Positions 35,269-44,116 of a stretch of 64,000 nt of DNA are shown in pieces. The notes beneath the pieces were generated by a model that was given only the letters and a program-made list of their open reading frames with translations, was not told the DNA's origin and did not search any database. The translations under genes and the position numbers were made by a program. The DNA is taken from NCBI GenBank assembly GCA_044226845.1, contig JBGAGG010000011.1:55411-119410 (forward strand), given 5' to 3'. The DNA comes from JAFDZO01 sp044226845 (lineage in GTDB: Bacteria > Bacteroidota > Ignavibacteria > Tepidaquicellales > Tepidaquicellaceae). Positions within the stretch are counted from its first letter, which is position 1. Each line of letters opens with the position of its first letter.

Positions 35269-36162
35269 TTATTTCAGCGCGTTTACAATTGCGTTAACAT
35301 TGTGTTTTACAGCACCTATGTATTCACCTTCCGGTGTTCCTTCATTTCCTATAGAGTCAGAAAATAAAGTACCGCCGACTGTTGCTCCTGTTTCAGATGA
35401 AATTTGTTCAAGAACCTTGGGATTCACACTGGTTTCTATAAATACCGATTTCAATTTTTTTTCTTTTATCAGATCAATCAGCTTAGCAACGTCTTCGGTA
35501 CGGATTTTAGCTTCCGTTGAAATGCCCTGCAGCCCCCTTACATCCAGTCCGTATGCTTTTCCAAAATATCTGAATGCATCATGCGAAGTTATGAGTACTC
35601 TTTTATCCTGCGGAATCTTTGCAATCTCTGTTTTTATCCAGCTATCCAGCTCATCCAGCTTAGCTTTGTACTCTTCCGCATTCTTTTTGTAATAATCTTT
35701 ATTAGCCGGATCAATATCACTTAATCCTTTTGCAATATTATCCGCATATATTTTTACATTCTGTACATTGAACCATGCGTGAGGGTCAGGGTCGCCGTGT
35801 CCTGTTTCATCCGTAAGAGGAGTAACTCCATTTGTGACTGTGACAACAGCTTTATTACCGCCTGAGTTGTGTATTATTTCCTCAATCCAGTGTTCAAGTG
35901 TAAATCCGTTTATAAAAACTATTGCGGATTTTGATATTTCTTTAACATCATCCGGTTTTGATTTATATGTATGCGGGTCTATACCTACTCCACAGATCGA
36001 TATTGCTTCAACTTTATCTTTTCCGATATTTTTTACAACATCATTTATTATAGTTATTGTTGAAACCGCTTTTATCTTTCCTGTACTATTTTCATTTACC
36101 TTACTGCATCCTGAAATAGTAAATACTGCAATAAGCATGAAAACCGATAAGAATTTTTTCAT
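35269..36162 (-). CDS. Metal-binding lipoprotein (TroA/ZnuA family)
   Basis: The 297-residue protein has a lipobox ending at Cys19 (FTISGC). The A-1 cluster ligands are visible: His64 (DPHTY), His128 (DPHAW), His194 (TSHDAFRYF) and Asp269 (LFSDSIG). This H-H-H-D set is the TroA/MntC-like or zinc-type arrangement, unlike the H-H-E-D set of PsaA. A short acidic/His loop (ETGHGDPDPHAW) precedes the second ligand. The closing SDSIGNEGTPEGEYIGAV resembles TroA closely. Metal: Zn(II) or Mn(II), not resolvable. Confidence 0.9.
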   Translation of the reverse strand: MKKFLSVFMLIAVFTISGCSKVNENSTGKIKAVSTITIINDVVKNIGKDKVEAISICGVGIDPHTYKSKPDDVKEISKSAIVFINGFTLEHWIEEIIHNSGGNKAVVTVTNGVTPLTDETGHGDPDPHAWFNVQNVKIYADNIAKGLSDIDPANKDYYKKNAEEYKAKLDELDSWIKTEIAKIPQDKRVLITSHDAFRYFGKAYGLDVRGLQGISTEAKIRTEDVAKLIDLIKEKKLKSVFIETSVNPKVLEQISSETGATVGGTLFSDSIGNEGTPEGEYIGAVKHNVNAIVNALK

Positions 36163-36173
36163 ATAATAGATAG

Positions 36174-36995
36174 TTAAAATTTAAACGCTATACCCGTTCC
36201 GAGTATAAAATTGTTAGTATCATCAGTTAATCCTATGCCGCCATAAATATCAACCTGCAAATTATTTTTTATTAAATAAGAAAATCCTCCGTCAATATTC
36301 TGGCTTGAGTTTTTAATATCCGTTTTTAAATCACCGTATAATTCAAAAAAGGTACCCAGCCTTGGAGTAATAGAATACCCTGCAGATACCGAATAAAAAT
36401 AATTTTTTTCTTCCAGGTCATCGCTCCATTCAACACCAATATTATATCCTACTCCAATTCTTTCATTTATTTCATTGGAGAATAAAAGAACAAACTCAGG
36501 AGTAAAATACTTTACCTGTTTTACTTCATCACCGGCATTTGGAATTTTTACCGAGCCAAGAACGGAAAAATCAGGTACAATTCCTTTTCCTTTTGCAACT
36601 TCAAACTTTGCTCCTATAGTAGGCGGATTAAGAGAAAGCTTGCTGTCGCTATCAAACTCAATTGTATCAAAACTTGTGGTTGTACGATCGAAATCAAATC
36701 CGAGTCTAATTTCAATTTTATTTGTAATTCCAAATCTTAAAAGCGTTGTAGGAGCAGTAAGAGTTTTAAATTTGAGGTCTGAAACCCCTAATTCTCTACC
36801 CGTTTCATCTGTTAAAAAAACTTTATATTTTAACAACGAATACTCTATACCTGTCTCTATCTGAAATTTATTTTTACCGACTGTTTCAACTGATTCGGTC
36901 CTGTCAGGTCTGTCCGTTATTATTTCCTGAGAAAATAGAAATCCTGGTGTTAAAAAAAATAATGCTGTTAAAAATATTTTCTTGGTTGGGGTCAT
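36174..36995 (-). CDS. Outer-membrane beta-barrel transporter (phenol MetA-like family)
   Basis: The start at 36995 gives 273 residues with a signal peptide (MTPTKKIFLTALFFLTPGFL, cleavage FS-QE); an ATG six codons upstream overlaps dtxR. The mature start EIITDRPDRTESVETVGKNK is the hallmark of the MetA-like transporter family, followed by alternating beta strands and a terminal aromatic (AFKF). It sits between the regulator and the lipoprotein in the metal operon, so it may be the outer-membrane channel for the metal; this is inferred from context. Confidence 0.78.
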   Translation of the reverse strand: MTPTKKIFLTALFFLTPGFLFSQEIITDRPDRTESVETVGKNKFQIETGIEYSLLKYKVFLTDETGRELGVSDLKFKTLTAPTTLLRFGITNKIEIRLGFDFDRTTTSFDTIEFDSDSKLSLNPPTIGAKFEVAKGKGIVPDFSVLGSVKIPNAGDEVKQVKYFTPEFVLLFSNEINERIGVGYNIGVEWSDDLEEKNYFYSVSAGYSITPRLGTFFELYGDLKTDIKNSSQNIDGGFSYLIKNNLQVDIYGGIGLTDDTNNFILGTGIAFKF

Positions 36996-36999
36996 AATT

Positions 37000-37650
37000 T
37001 TATTGTGATACAAAAATACAGTTTGAAAGTTTTTCGCTTAAAAATAGTTTCAGCGATTTATTTTGAATTTGAATTGAGTTATCGAAATTAATTTTTTCGA
37101 GCACTTTAATTTTATCATTAAGTTTTAATCCTATCTTGGATAGGTATGCAAGTATTTCAGAATTTTCATCCGATACACGTTTTATACTATATGATTTACC
37201 TTCTTCAGCTTTTGTAAGTTGAAAATCGTTACAAACTTCAATGTTACCATTTATATCCGGAATAGGCTCTCCGTGCGGATCGAATTTCGGAAAGTTCATG
37301 AACTGTTCAAGATTTTTAATAAGTTCATCTGAGGAGGAGTGTTCAAGCCTCTCTGCCTCGGCATGAACTTTATCCCAGGGATATTTCAGATGCCTGACTA
37401 AAAAAACTTCCCATAGCCTGTGCTTGCGGATTAAGTTAACTGCAATTTTCTCGCCTTTACCTGTTAATTCAAATCCTTTATAAGGTGTATTTGATATATA
37501 GCCTGATTTTGAAAGTTTAGAAATCATTTCGCTTACAGCTGCAGAGCTGATATTTAATTTTTCGGCTAAGTGCGATGTAGTGACTTTCCCCGAAGATTCT
37601 TTTAATGAATAAATGTTCTTTAAATAATCCTCTATACTCTTATTTTCCAT
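37000..37650 (-). CDS. DtxR/MntR-family metal-dependent repressor
   Basis: The 216-residue protein has an N-terminal winged helix (~1-65; HLAEKLNISSAAVSEMISKL), a metal-binding/dimerisation domain with HRLWE (77-81), HAEAERLEH (96-104) and DPHGEPIP (124-131), and a C-terminal FeoA/SH3-like domain (~140-216). It should repress uptake genes when Mn(II), Fe(II) or Zn(II) is bound. It is the first gene of the importer operon, 4 bases before the outer-membrane gene, and an imperfect palindrome 24 bases before its start is a likely self-operator. Confidence 0.9.
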   Translation of the reverse strand: MENKSIEDYLKNIYSLKESSGKVTTSHLAEKLNISSAAVSEMISKLSKSGYISNTPYKGFELTGKGEKIAVNLIRKHRLWEVFLVRHLKYPWDKVHAEAERLEHSSSDELIKNLEQFMNFPKFDPHGEPIPDINGNIEVCNDFQLTKAEEGKSYSIKRVSDENSEILAYLSKIGLKLNDKIKVLEKINFDNSIQIQNKSLKLFLSEKLSNCIFVSQ

Positions 37651-37673
37651 GTTAAATATATCTTAGAAATAAA

Positions 37674-37689
37674 TTTAGGCATACTTAAA
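37674..37689. promoter_or_regulatory. Candidate DtxR-type operator TTTAGGCATACTTAAA
   Basis: The 16 bases are a near palindrome (12 of 16 positions symmetric) and lie 24-39 bases before the dtxR-family start codon. The TTTAGG...TTAAA arms and the spacing fit DtxR/MntR-class sites. It would place the whole operon under metal control. Confidence 0.45.
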
Positions 37690-37809
37690 CTTTTATTCAA
37701 GCCCAATTATTTTATAGAAAACATCTCACATTTCTTTTAAAAAATTGTTCTGTCAGATGAATTTTTAATTCGATTTTTGATAGTTTTGTAACTATCTTAT
37801 TGTCTATTT

Positions 37810-39930
37810 ATGGCTAGAATATTCATTTTTATAAGCATTTTGTTTGCTTTTGATGCCTATTCCCAGTACAAAATTAATGAAACTTTCGAAACTGCAGTTT
37901 ATCCCCCTAACGGATGGACAGAGAATGATTCCTATGATATCATTTCGAGAAGCACGAGCGCAAGCGGATTTGGCTTTGGAACAGGAAGCATTAAAGCTGA
38001 CTTTTTTAACGTTATCAGCGGAACATCCGTACTGAACACACCTGTATTCAACACACTAACAGGCAGCGATACACTTACTTTTGACTATGCCTATGCTCCT
38101 TATACAGGTTTAAATCCTGATTCGTTAATAATTAAAATCTCTACCGATAACGGAGCAACGTTTTCAATAAATTTAGCTGCGTATCAGTTAACAGATATTT
38201 CTACAGCGTCTGCGACTGATTTTGAATTTATACCGGGCTCAACACAATGGGCTACTATGAAGTTTAAACTTCCTGCAGCAGTTACCGGAAACAATTCCCA
38301 GATTCAATTTTATCTTTCATCTGCTTACGGCAATAATCTTTTCATAGATAACGTAACATTAGGTAATACTCCTGTTGCAGACGTTCAGGCTTTATCAGTA
38401 GAAAACTCCGGAGTTCAGTATTTTGCAACAAGCAATTTTACTCCTTACGGAAAATTCCGGAACAATGGAACTTCATCTGCTACATTTAATGTAACCCGTG
38501 TAATTTCTCCCGGAGGATATTCAAGCACTGTCACAATAAACAATTTAACCGCGGGTTCAGTTACTACCGCATTATTTGATGCGTGGAGCTTTAGTCCGGG
38601 CACACCCTACACTGTCAGAGATTCAGTTTACATGGCAGGTGATGGTAATCCATCGAACGATACTCTTTCTGCAGCCTTTACGCCTAATGATGCTAAAACT
38701 ATTATAGTTTACTGGAATGATGCTGCAAGTAAAGATTCAATTGTTACTCATTTAAATTCTTCCGGATACGGCAGTTATTACGATGTTATATCAATGAGCG
38801 AATACGCCGGCTCATTGCTTGCATGGAGAACAGCTTTCGTTTTATTCGGCACAGGTGTAACATGGAACGATGCAATTAGAGATTCATTAAGATCTTTTCT
38901 GGATAACTCAATAAGCGCGGAACAAAAAACTCTTGCCGTTTTTGGCAATGACATTGCTTATGCAAATGACCCTATAGCAAATGCATCAGCTACAGCAGCA
39001 GATACAACTTTTCTCAGACAATATTTAAGAGCACAATTTATAGGTGATAACTGGATAACTTCTATACCCGTAGCAGCAACAACAGTAAAAGGAGTAAGCA
39101 GCTTTGCTCTCTTGACATCTTCAGTTGTAACCGATGCATCCCCTGATTTTGTAAAACCTGTAAATTCAGGCACGGCCGGATTAATTCCTTTTAACGAAGA
39201 CGGCACAGGCGATACTGCAGTTGCAGTAATTTTTGACGGAGCTGATTACAACGTTCTTTTCTGTACCAATCTATATTCTAAATTTTCTACAAATACCAAT
39301 AACGTGTTTAATACTATTGGCCAGTGGGTTTTGGATTCTGGCGGAGTGCTTCCGGTTGAGCTGATTAGTTTCAATGCAAATGTAGTAAACAGCAGTGTAA
39401 AACTAAACTGGGAAACAAGTTCTGAATTAAATAATTCAGGCTTTGAAGTAGAAAGAAAAACATCAAATCAATACTGGACTAAAATCGGTTTTGTGCAAGG
39501 CAACGGAACAACTAATACTCAGCATACATATTTTTACAACGACAGACTCAATAATACCGGAACTTACAGTTATAGATTGAAGCAGATTGATAATAACGGT
39601 AATTTCAAATATCACACTCTTAATTCAGATGTCGTAATTGGCGCACCGAAGAGTTTTATATTGAAGCAAAATTATCCGAATCCGTTTAATCCTACAACCA
39701 ATATTGAATATGAACTTCCGAATGATGCAAAAGTATCAGTAAATATTTATGATATAACAGGCCGGCTGGCTGCAACTCTAGTAAATGAAATTCAGCAGGC
39801 GGGATATTATAAAGTACAGTTTAATGCAATGAAAATAAATCTTGCAAGCGGAGTTTATATCTACAGAATAGTTTCGGAAAGCTCAAACTCAAAAAATGTA
39901 AAGAGCTTAAAAATGATGCTCATAAAATAG
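37810..39930 (+). CDS. T9SS-exported protein with choice-of-anchor J-like domain
   Basis: The 706-residue protein has a signal peptide (MARIFIFISILFAFDAYS-QY), a jelly-roll carbohydrate-binding-type domain (~22-185; FETAVYPPNGWTENDSYDI, the choice-of-anchor J pattern of cleaved adhesins), a beta-sandwich (~190-290), an alpha/beta segment (~300-505) resembling a flavodoxin-like or ThuA-like fold (KTIIVYWNDAASKDSIVTHL), a fibronectin-like stretch (~515-605) and a T9SS type A domain (LKQNYPNPFNPTTNIEY ... LKMMLIK). It is a surface adhesin or binding protein. Ligand unknown. Confidence 0.82.
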   Translation: MARIFIFISILFAFDAYSQYKINETFETAVYPPNGWTENDSYDIISRSTSASGFGFGTGSIKADFFNVISGTSVLNTPVFNTLTGSDTLTFDYAYAPYTGLNPDSLIIKISTDNGATFSINLAAYQLTDISTASATDFEFIPGSTQWATMKFKLPAAVTGNNSQIQFYLSSAYGNNLFIDNVTLGNTPVADVQALSVENSGVQYFATSNFTPYGKFRNNGTSSATFNVTRVISPGGYSSTVTINNLTAGSVTTALFDAWSFSPGTPYTVRDSVYMAGDGNPSNDTLSAAFTPNDAKTIIVYWNDAASKDSIVTHLNSSGYGSYYDVISMSEYAGSLLAWRTAFVLFGTGVTWNDAIRDSLRSFLDNSISAEQKTLAVFGNDIAYANDPIANASATAADTTFLRQYLRAQFIGDNWITSIPVAATTVKGVSSFALLTSSVVTDASPDFVKPVNSGTAGLIPFNEDGTGDTAVAVIFDGADYNVLFCTNLYSKFSTNTNNVFNTIGQWVLDSGGVLPVELISFNANVVNSSVKLNWETSSELNNSGFEVERKTSNQYWTKIGFVQGNGTTNTQHTYFYNDRLNNTGTYSYRLKQIDNNGNFKYHTLNSDVVIGAPKSFILKQNYPNPFNPTTNIEYELPNDAKVSVNIYDITGRLAATLVNEIQQAGYYKVQFNAMKINLASGVYIYRIVSESSNSKNVKSLKMMLIK

Positions 39931-39970
39931 TATTTAGTAATCACAAATTATATAATTGTACTTAAAAGTT

Positions 39971-40002
39971 AAAAGCCTTAGTTTTAATATTAAGGCTTTT
40001 TT
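39971..40002 (+). terminator. Intrinsic terminator
   Basis: AAAAGCCTTA pairs with TAAGGCTTTT (10 bp) and T6 follows from 39997. It separates the T9SS gene from the receiver gene. Confidence 0.82.
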
Positions 40003-40031
40003 ATTTTACTTATTATCCCGTAAATTTCAAA

Positions 40032-40406
40032 TTGAAAATTTTATTAGTAGAAGACCAGTTCATTAATCAAAAATTAATGAAGAACGTTTTAGAAAAGGGC
40101 GGCTATGAAGTAATACCTGCAAGCGACGGGGAAAGTGCGCTTAAATTATTAAGTGAAAATAAATACGATATTATTTTAATGGATATTCAGATGCCTGAAC
40201 TTAACGGATATGAAGTTGCTAAAAAATTCAGAGAGATGGAAAAAATTTCGGGAGAATATACACCTATATTAGCTATGACTGCAAATTCATTAGCAGGTGA
40301 TAGAGAGAAATCTCTTGAATCAGGAATGGATGATTATATAGCAAAGCCCCTGAACATGGTTGAAATCAACGCAAGAATAGAGGCTTTACTGAAAAAAAAT
40401 AAATAA
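40032..40406 (+). CDS. Stand-alone response-regulator receiver protein
   Basis: The gene uses a TTG start at 40032 (MKILLVEDQFINQ). The 124-residue product is one receiver domain without output domain: acidic pair Glu7-Asp8, phospho-acceptor Asp51 (LMDIQMPELNGYE), Thr83 (MTANS) and Lys105 (IAKPL). The sequence is close to receivers of hybrid kinases, such as the one at 14644. It may carry phosphate between kinase and phosphotransfer protein or bind a target directly. A terminator precedes it, so it is transcribed alone. Confidence 0.88.
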   Translation: MKILLVEDQFINQKLMKNVLEKGGYEVIPASDGESALKLLSENKYDIILMDIQMPELNGYEVAKKFREMEKISGEYTPILAMTANSLAGDREKSLESGMDDYIAKPLNMVEINARIEALLKKNK

Positions 40407-40407
40407 A

Positions 40408-41019
40408 TTATTTGGCAAGCTCTGCATTGATTGCAGAGACTAACTCATCAGAATCAGGTTTAACTTTACTTTTATATCTTCCTATTATATCCCCTTTTTT
40501 ATCTATAAGAAATTTTTCGAAATTCCATCCAATATCTCCCGTTTCAGGAGCGTTATTTACAAGTCTGTTATATAACGGAGTTTTATCATCACCAAGTACT
40601 TTTACTTTATCAAAAAGTTTAAAGGTTACATTGTACTTGGAAGAACAAAATTGCTGTATCTCTTCATTAGTACCGGGCTCCTGCTCACCGAAATCATTGC
40701 ATGGGAATGCAAGAATTTCAAATCCTTTATCTTTATTTTTCTCGTATAATTTTTGAAGTGCTTCATATTGAACAGTATATCCGCAGTGAGATGCAACATT
40801 TACTATCAATAAAACTTTGCCGGAGTAGTCGGATAGCTTAACATCTTTGCCTTCCATATCTTTTACTGTAATGTCGTAAATATTTTTATTTTCCATTTTA
40901 GATTGAGTTGATTGCGTTGATGTGTTAGTTTGAGTTTGTTTGTCACTGCCTGCGCCTGAAGTCTGTGATTTACAGGAACAAAATAAAATTAATACTGAAA
41001 ATAAAAGAGTGAGTTTCAT
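40408..41019 (-). CDS. Exported glutathione-peroxidase-family protein
   Basis: The 203-residue protein has an N-terminal signal with a possible lipobox (LILFCSC, Cys14 or 16) and a Ser/Thr/Gln-rich linker to residue ~42. The GPx domain carries the active-site Cys79 (NVASHCGYT, cysteine, not selenocysteine), Gln113 in FPCNDFGEQEPGT and Trp165 in WNFEKFLI, the full triad. Such bacterial enzymes usually take electrons from thioredoxin. The exported form would protect the envelope from peroxides. Confidence 0.9.
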   Translation of the reverse strand: MKLTLLFSVLILFCSCKSQTSGAGSDKQTQTNTSTQSTQSKMENKNIYDITVKDMEGKDVKLSDYSGKVLLIVNVASHCGYTVQYEALQKLYEKNKDKGFEILAFPCNDFGEQEPGTNEEIQQFCSSKYNVTFKLFDKVKVLGDDKTPLYNRLVNNAPETGDIGWNFEKFLIDKKGDIIGRYKSKVKPDSDELVSAINAELAK

Positions 41020-41075
41020 TGTAAAGTTTTAGTTGGTAATTAATTAATACAACATTCATATAAATTAAAAGTTCA

Positions 41076-42569
41076 CTACTTAAGAGCTTTTGGAATTCCT
41101 TTAAACTCCCCTTCCGAATTTGCTACAACTACACAGCAAACAGAATCTGCAACTACATTTGTTACTGCACGCGACATATTCAAAATTCTGTCAATTCCAA
41201 GAATCAATGCAACACCTTCTATAGGAAGCCCTGCTGCCTTCAGCACAACAACAAGCATAATAAGTCCTGCTCCTGCAACCGGTGCAGTTGCTGCCCCTGT
41301 AATTAATGAAGCCACAAATATTGTTAGCTGCATAGGAACAGTGAGCTCAAATCCATAAACCTGTGCAATAAACACTGCGGATATTGCCTGATATAAAGCT
41401 GTACCGTCTTTATTTATTGTAGTACCTAACGGAAGAATGAATGAAACAATTTTATTTGGGATTTTCAAAACGTTTTCGCACACATCAAGATTAATAGGCA
41501 TAGTTGCCGATGAAGAGCTCGTTGTAAAAGCAACTGCCATTACCTGCCTCTGTGTTTTGAAGAAGTCTATTACGTTAGCCCCTGTGAAAGTTTTTAAGAG
41601 TAGAGGATAAATTACAAATGTTGCGAACAATAGTGCTGCGACTACAGTGAAGAAATAGTAAATTAGTGTTTGCAGAATTGAGAAGCCAAACTCGGATACT
41701 GTTGATGCTATTAAAGCGAATACAGCTATAGGGGCAAAACGTATCACTGCCTCTACCATTTTAATCATTGCCTGAGAAATGCCGTCAAAAAAATCTATTA
41801 CTCTTTTTGATTTTTCTTTTGGCAGGAATGAAAGGAATAAGCCCGTTAGAATTGCAAAAAGAACTATCTGTAAAAAATCTCCTTCCACTAATCCCTTAAA
41901 AGGATTTTTCGGAACTATCTCTACAAAAAAATTAATCAGGTCAAATTTATAATTAGTTGAGCTTACCGCTTCATCTTTAAAAGCATCAAGCAGTCTTGCT
42001 TTTGCATCGGGGGTAATATGTGAGCCCGGATTTACTATTATTGCTAAAATCTGTGCTGACGAAATTGTTAATACTGCCGTAAGCAAATAAAACCCGAGCG
42101 TCTTGCCGCCAATAGAAATTACATTTTTTAAATCATGCAATGATGCAGCGCCTACTATTAATGATGCAAGTACAAGCGGAACTGCAATCATATTCAACAG
42201 ACGAATGAATATTTCACCGGCAGGTTTTATAGAGGAAGCTATAGATGATTCGCGTTCAACCGATTTTATATTTTCAAATAACTGTGAATTGTTATCAGGA
42301 TAAATTGCTTTTATCTTTAGCAGAGAAAGATTATCAGTTTTTTTATAACTCTCAAAAAATCTGATGATAGATTGCTGCGATTGACCATTGAATGACTTCA
42401 ATAGTGAATCATTTTTCAGGAATGATAATTCGCTCCAGTCCCGTACTATACTTTCGCCTGATTGTGAAGTTATTTTAATTTCATTAGTCTTCACTCCGAA
42501 TAAATATCCGAAGAGAATACCAAGAATTAACCCGATTAAAATCTGAATATGCAGTTTAGGAAGCTTCAT
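41076..42569 (-). CDS. SLC1-type symporter (DAACS family), dicarboxylate-like motif
   Basis: The start at 42569 (MKLPKLHIQILIGLILGIL) is supported because the longer frame overlaps the upstream gene; 497 residues. The protein has the SLC1 fold: a serine-rich hairpin (FTTSSSSATMPIN), the TM7 motif NKDGT in place of NMDGT, and TM8 DRILNMSRAVTNVVAD. The residue equal to GltPh Asp394, which binds the substrate amino group, is Asn, and Thr398 is Ala, as in the C4-dicarboxylate carriers of the DctA type. A ~70-residue loop after TM1 is unusual. It is 13 bases after its paralogue, forming a tandem pair. Confidence 0.85.
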   Translation of the reverse strand: MKLPKLHIQILIGLILGILFGYLFGVKTNEIKITSQSGESIVRDWSELSFLKNDSLLKSFNGQSQQSIIRFFESYKKTDNLSLLKIKAIYPDNNSQLFENIKSVERESSIASSIKPAGEIFIRLLNMIAVPLVLASLIVGAASLHDLKNVISIGGKTLGFYLLTAVLTISSAQILAIIVNPGSHITPDAKARLLDAFKDEAVSSTNYKFDLINFFVEIVPKNPFKGLVEGDFLQIVLFAILTGLFLSFLPKEKSKRVIDFFDGISQAMIKMVEAVIRFAPIAVFALIASTVSEFGFSILQTLIYYFFTVVAALLFATFVIYPLLLKTFTGANVIDFFKTQRQVMAVAFTTSSSSATMPINLDVCENVLKIPNKIVSFILPLGTTINKDGTALYQAISAVFIAQVYGFELTVPMQLTIFVASLITGAATAPVAGAGLIMLVVVLKAAGLPIEGVALILGIDRILNMSRAVTNVVADSVCCVVVANSEGEFKGIPKALK

Positions 42570-42582
42570 ACTTAATAAAAAA

Positions 42583-44088
42583 TTAAGCTTCTTTAAGATT
42601 GATAGGACCAAGCTCACCTTCACTGCTTGCAATCACAACGCATGCTAGTGAATCAGCCAATACATTAGGAATCGTTCTGCACATATCCAGCAATCTATCA
42701 ACACCAATGATGAGAGCAATGCCTTCTTCGGGAATACCGACTGAACGAAGAACTATGATCAACATAATAAGCCCTACACCCGGAACGGGAGCAGTACCAA
42801 CTGCAGCCAGTGCTGCCGTAAGAACAATTGTAAGCTGCTGGGCAATAGTAAGATCAAAGCCGTATACCTGAGCAATGAACATTGTAGCAACTGCCTGATA
42901 CAATGCAGTACCGTCCATGTTTACAGTTGTACCGAGCGGAAGAACAAAACTTGCAATGCGGTTTGGTACTCCAAGTCTTTTTTCGCAGACATCCATTGTA
43001 ACAGGTAATGTTGCAGCAGATGAACTTGTTGAAAATGCAACTGCAAGAACCTGCTTTTGTACAGAGAAGAAGTCGCGGATTTTTATTTTTGTAAAGACTT
43101 TCAGTAATAGAGGATACTCAATAAATGTAAGAACTGCCAGTCCCGCAATTACTGTTAACGAATACCATAGAAGAGTTTTTAATATACCGAATCCGAACTC
43201 TGCCACGGTAGCTGCTATAAGTGTGAAGACAGCATAAGGAGCAATGTACATTATTTTTTCTACGAGGATAATCATTGCCTCACTGATACCTTCGAAAAAA
43301 TTTATCACCGATTTTGATTTATCTCCCGGTATCTGAGTTAAAAATATTCCTGTAAGAATTGCAAAGAAAACTATCTGTAGGAAGTCACCGTCAGCTATTG
43401 CTTTAAAAGGATTTTTAGGAACAATGTTTACAAGAAATTCAACAATGTTCATTGAGATATTCTGATCTATCTTTGTTTTAGCGTCATCCTGATAAGCATC
43501 AAGAAGCCGCTGCTTCGCCGCGGGATCCATAATGTGTCCGGGCTGGATAATATTAGCAAATGCAAGACCGATACCGATAGCAAGAATGGCAGTAAGCGCA
43601 TAGAAGCCTATTGTCTTCCCGCCGATTTTTGCTATGTGTTTCAAATCGGATAAGGAAGCAGCACCGACTATTAATGAGGCAAGTACGAGAGGAACTGCAA
43701 TCATATTAAGCAATCGGATAAAAATATCACCGACGGGCTTTAGCATAACTCCGATAGTTCTTACTTTTGCAACTTCTTTTACATCTTCAAAGATCTGAAC
43801 ATCAGTTTCCGATTTTTTTATTTTTAACTTTAGATCTTTTTTATCTTTTAAATTGTTGAAGTACTTTATTATAACAAGCTGGTCAGTTGCATCGAATGAT
43901 TTTATGACCGAATCTTTTTTCAGAAACTGAAAATCCTGCCAGTATCCGATTTCAACTAATCCGGATTTTGAATTAATCTGAACTTTATTCTGATCTATAT
44001 TAAAGAACGAGCCGAATAACGCACCGAGTATTAAACCGATTACTATCTGAGTGTGAAGCTGAATTTTGGGAAATTTTCGCTTTGCCAT
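42583..44088 (-). CDS. SLC1-type symporter (DAACS family), amino-acid-like motif
   Basis: The 501-residue paralogue of the gene at 41076 keeps the canonical motifs: FSTSSSAATLPVT, NMDGT in TM7, and DRLLDMCRTIPNVLAD in TM8, with the Asp394-, Arg397- and Thr398-equivalents of GltPh. This predicts aspartate/glutamate uptake with Na+ or H+. The same ~70-residue charged insertion after TM1 (ending LKPVGDIFIRLLNMIAVPL) is present in both. The pair must have arisen by tandem duplication and diverged. It follows the P-type ATPase gene by 28 bases. Confidence 0.86.
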   Translation of the reverse strand: MAKRKFPKIQLHTQIVIGLILGALFGSFFNIDQNKVQINSKSGLVEIGYWQDFQFLKKDSVIKSFDATDQLVIIKYFNNLKDKKDLKLKIKKSETDVQIFEDVKEVAKVRTIGVMLKPVGDIFIRLLNMIAVPLVLASLIVGAASLSDLKHIAKIGGKTIGFYALTAILAIGIGLAFANIIQPGHIMDPAAKQRLLDAYQDDAKTKIDQNISMNIVEFLVNIVPKNPFKAIADGDFLQIVFFAILTGIFLTQIPGDKSKSVINFFEGISEAMIILVEKIMYIAPYAVFTLIAATVAEFGFGILKTLLWYSLTVIAGLAVLTFIEYPLLLKVFTKIKIRDFFSVQKQVLAVAFSTSSSAATLPVTMDVCEKRLGVPNRIASFVLPLGTTVNMDGTALYQAVATMFIAQVYGFDLTIAQQLTIVLTAALAAVGTAPVPGVGLIMLIIVLRSVGIPEEGIALIIGVDRLLDMCRTIPNVLADSLACVVIASSEGELGPINLKEA

Positions 44089-44116
44089 AATAGATAAAAT
44101 TAAAAATGATTTAAAA

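Noticed and set aside
40408..41019. Selenocysteine glutathione peroxidase
   Set aside because: The active-site codon encodes Cys and no in-frame TGA is present.
41076..44088. Assembly duplication of one transporter gene
   Set aside because: The two proteins differ throughout, including in key binding motifs, so they are real paralogues.
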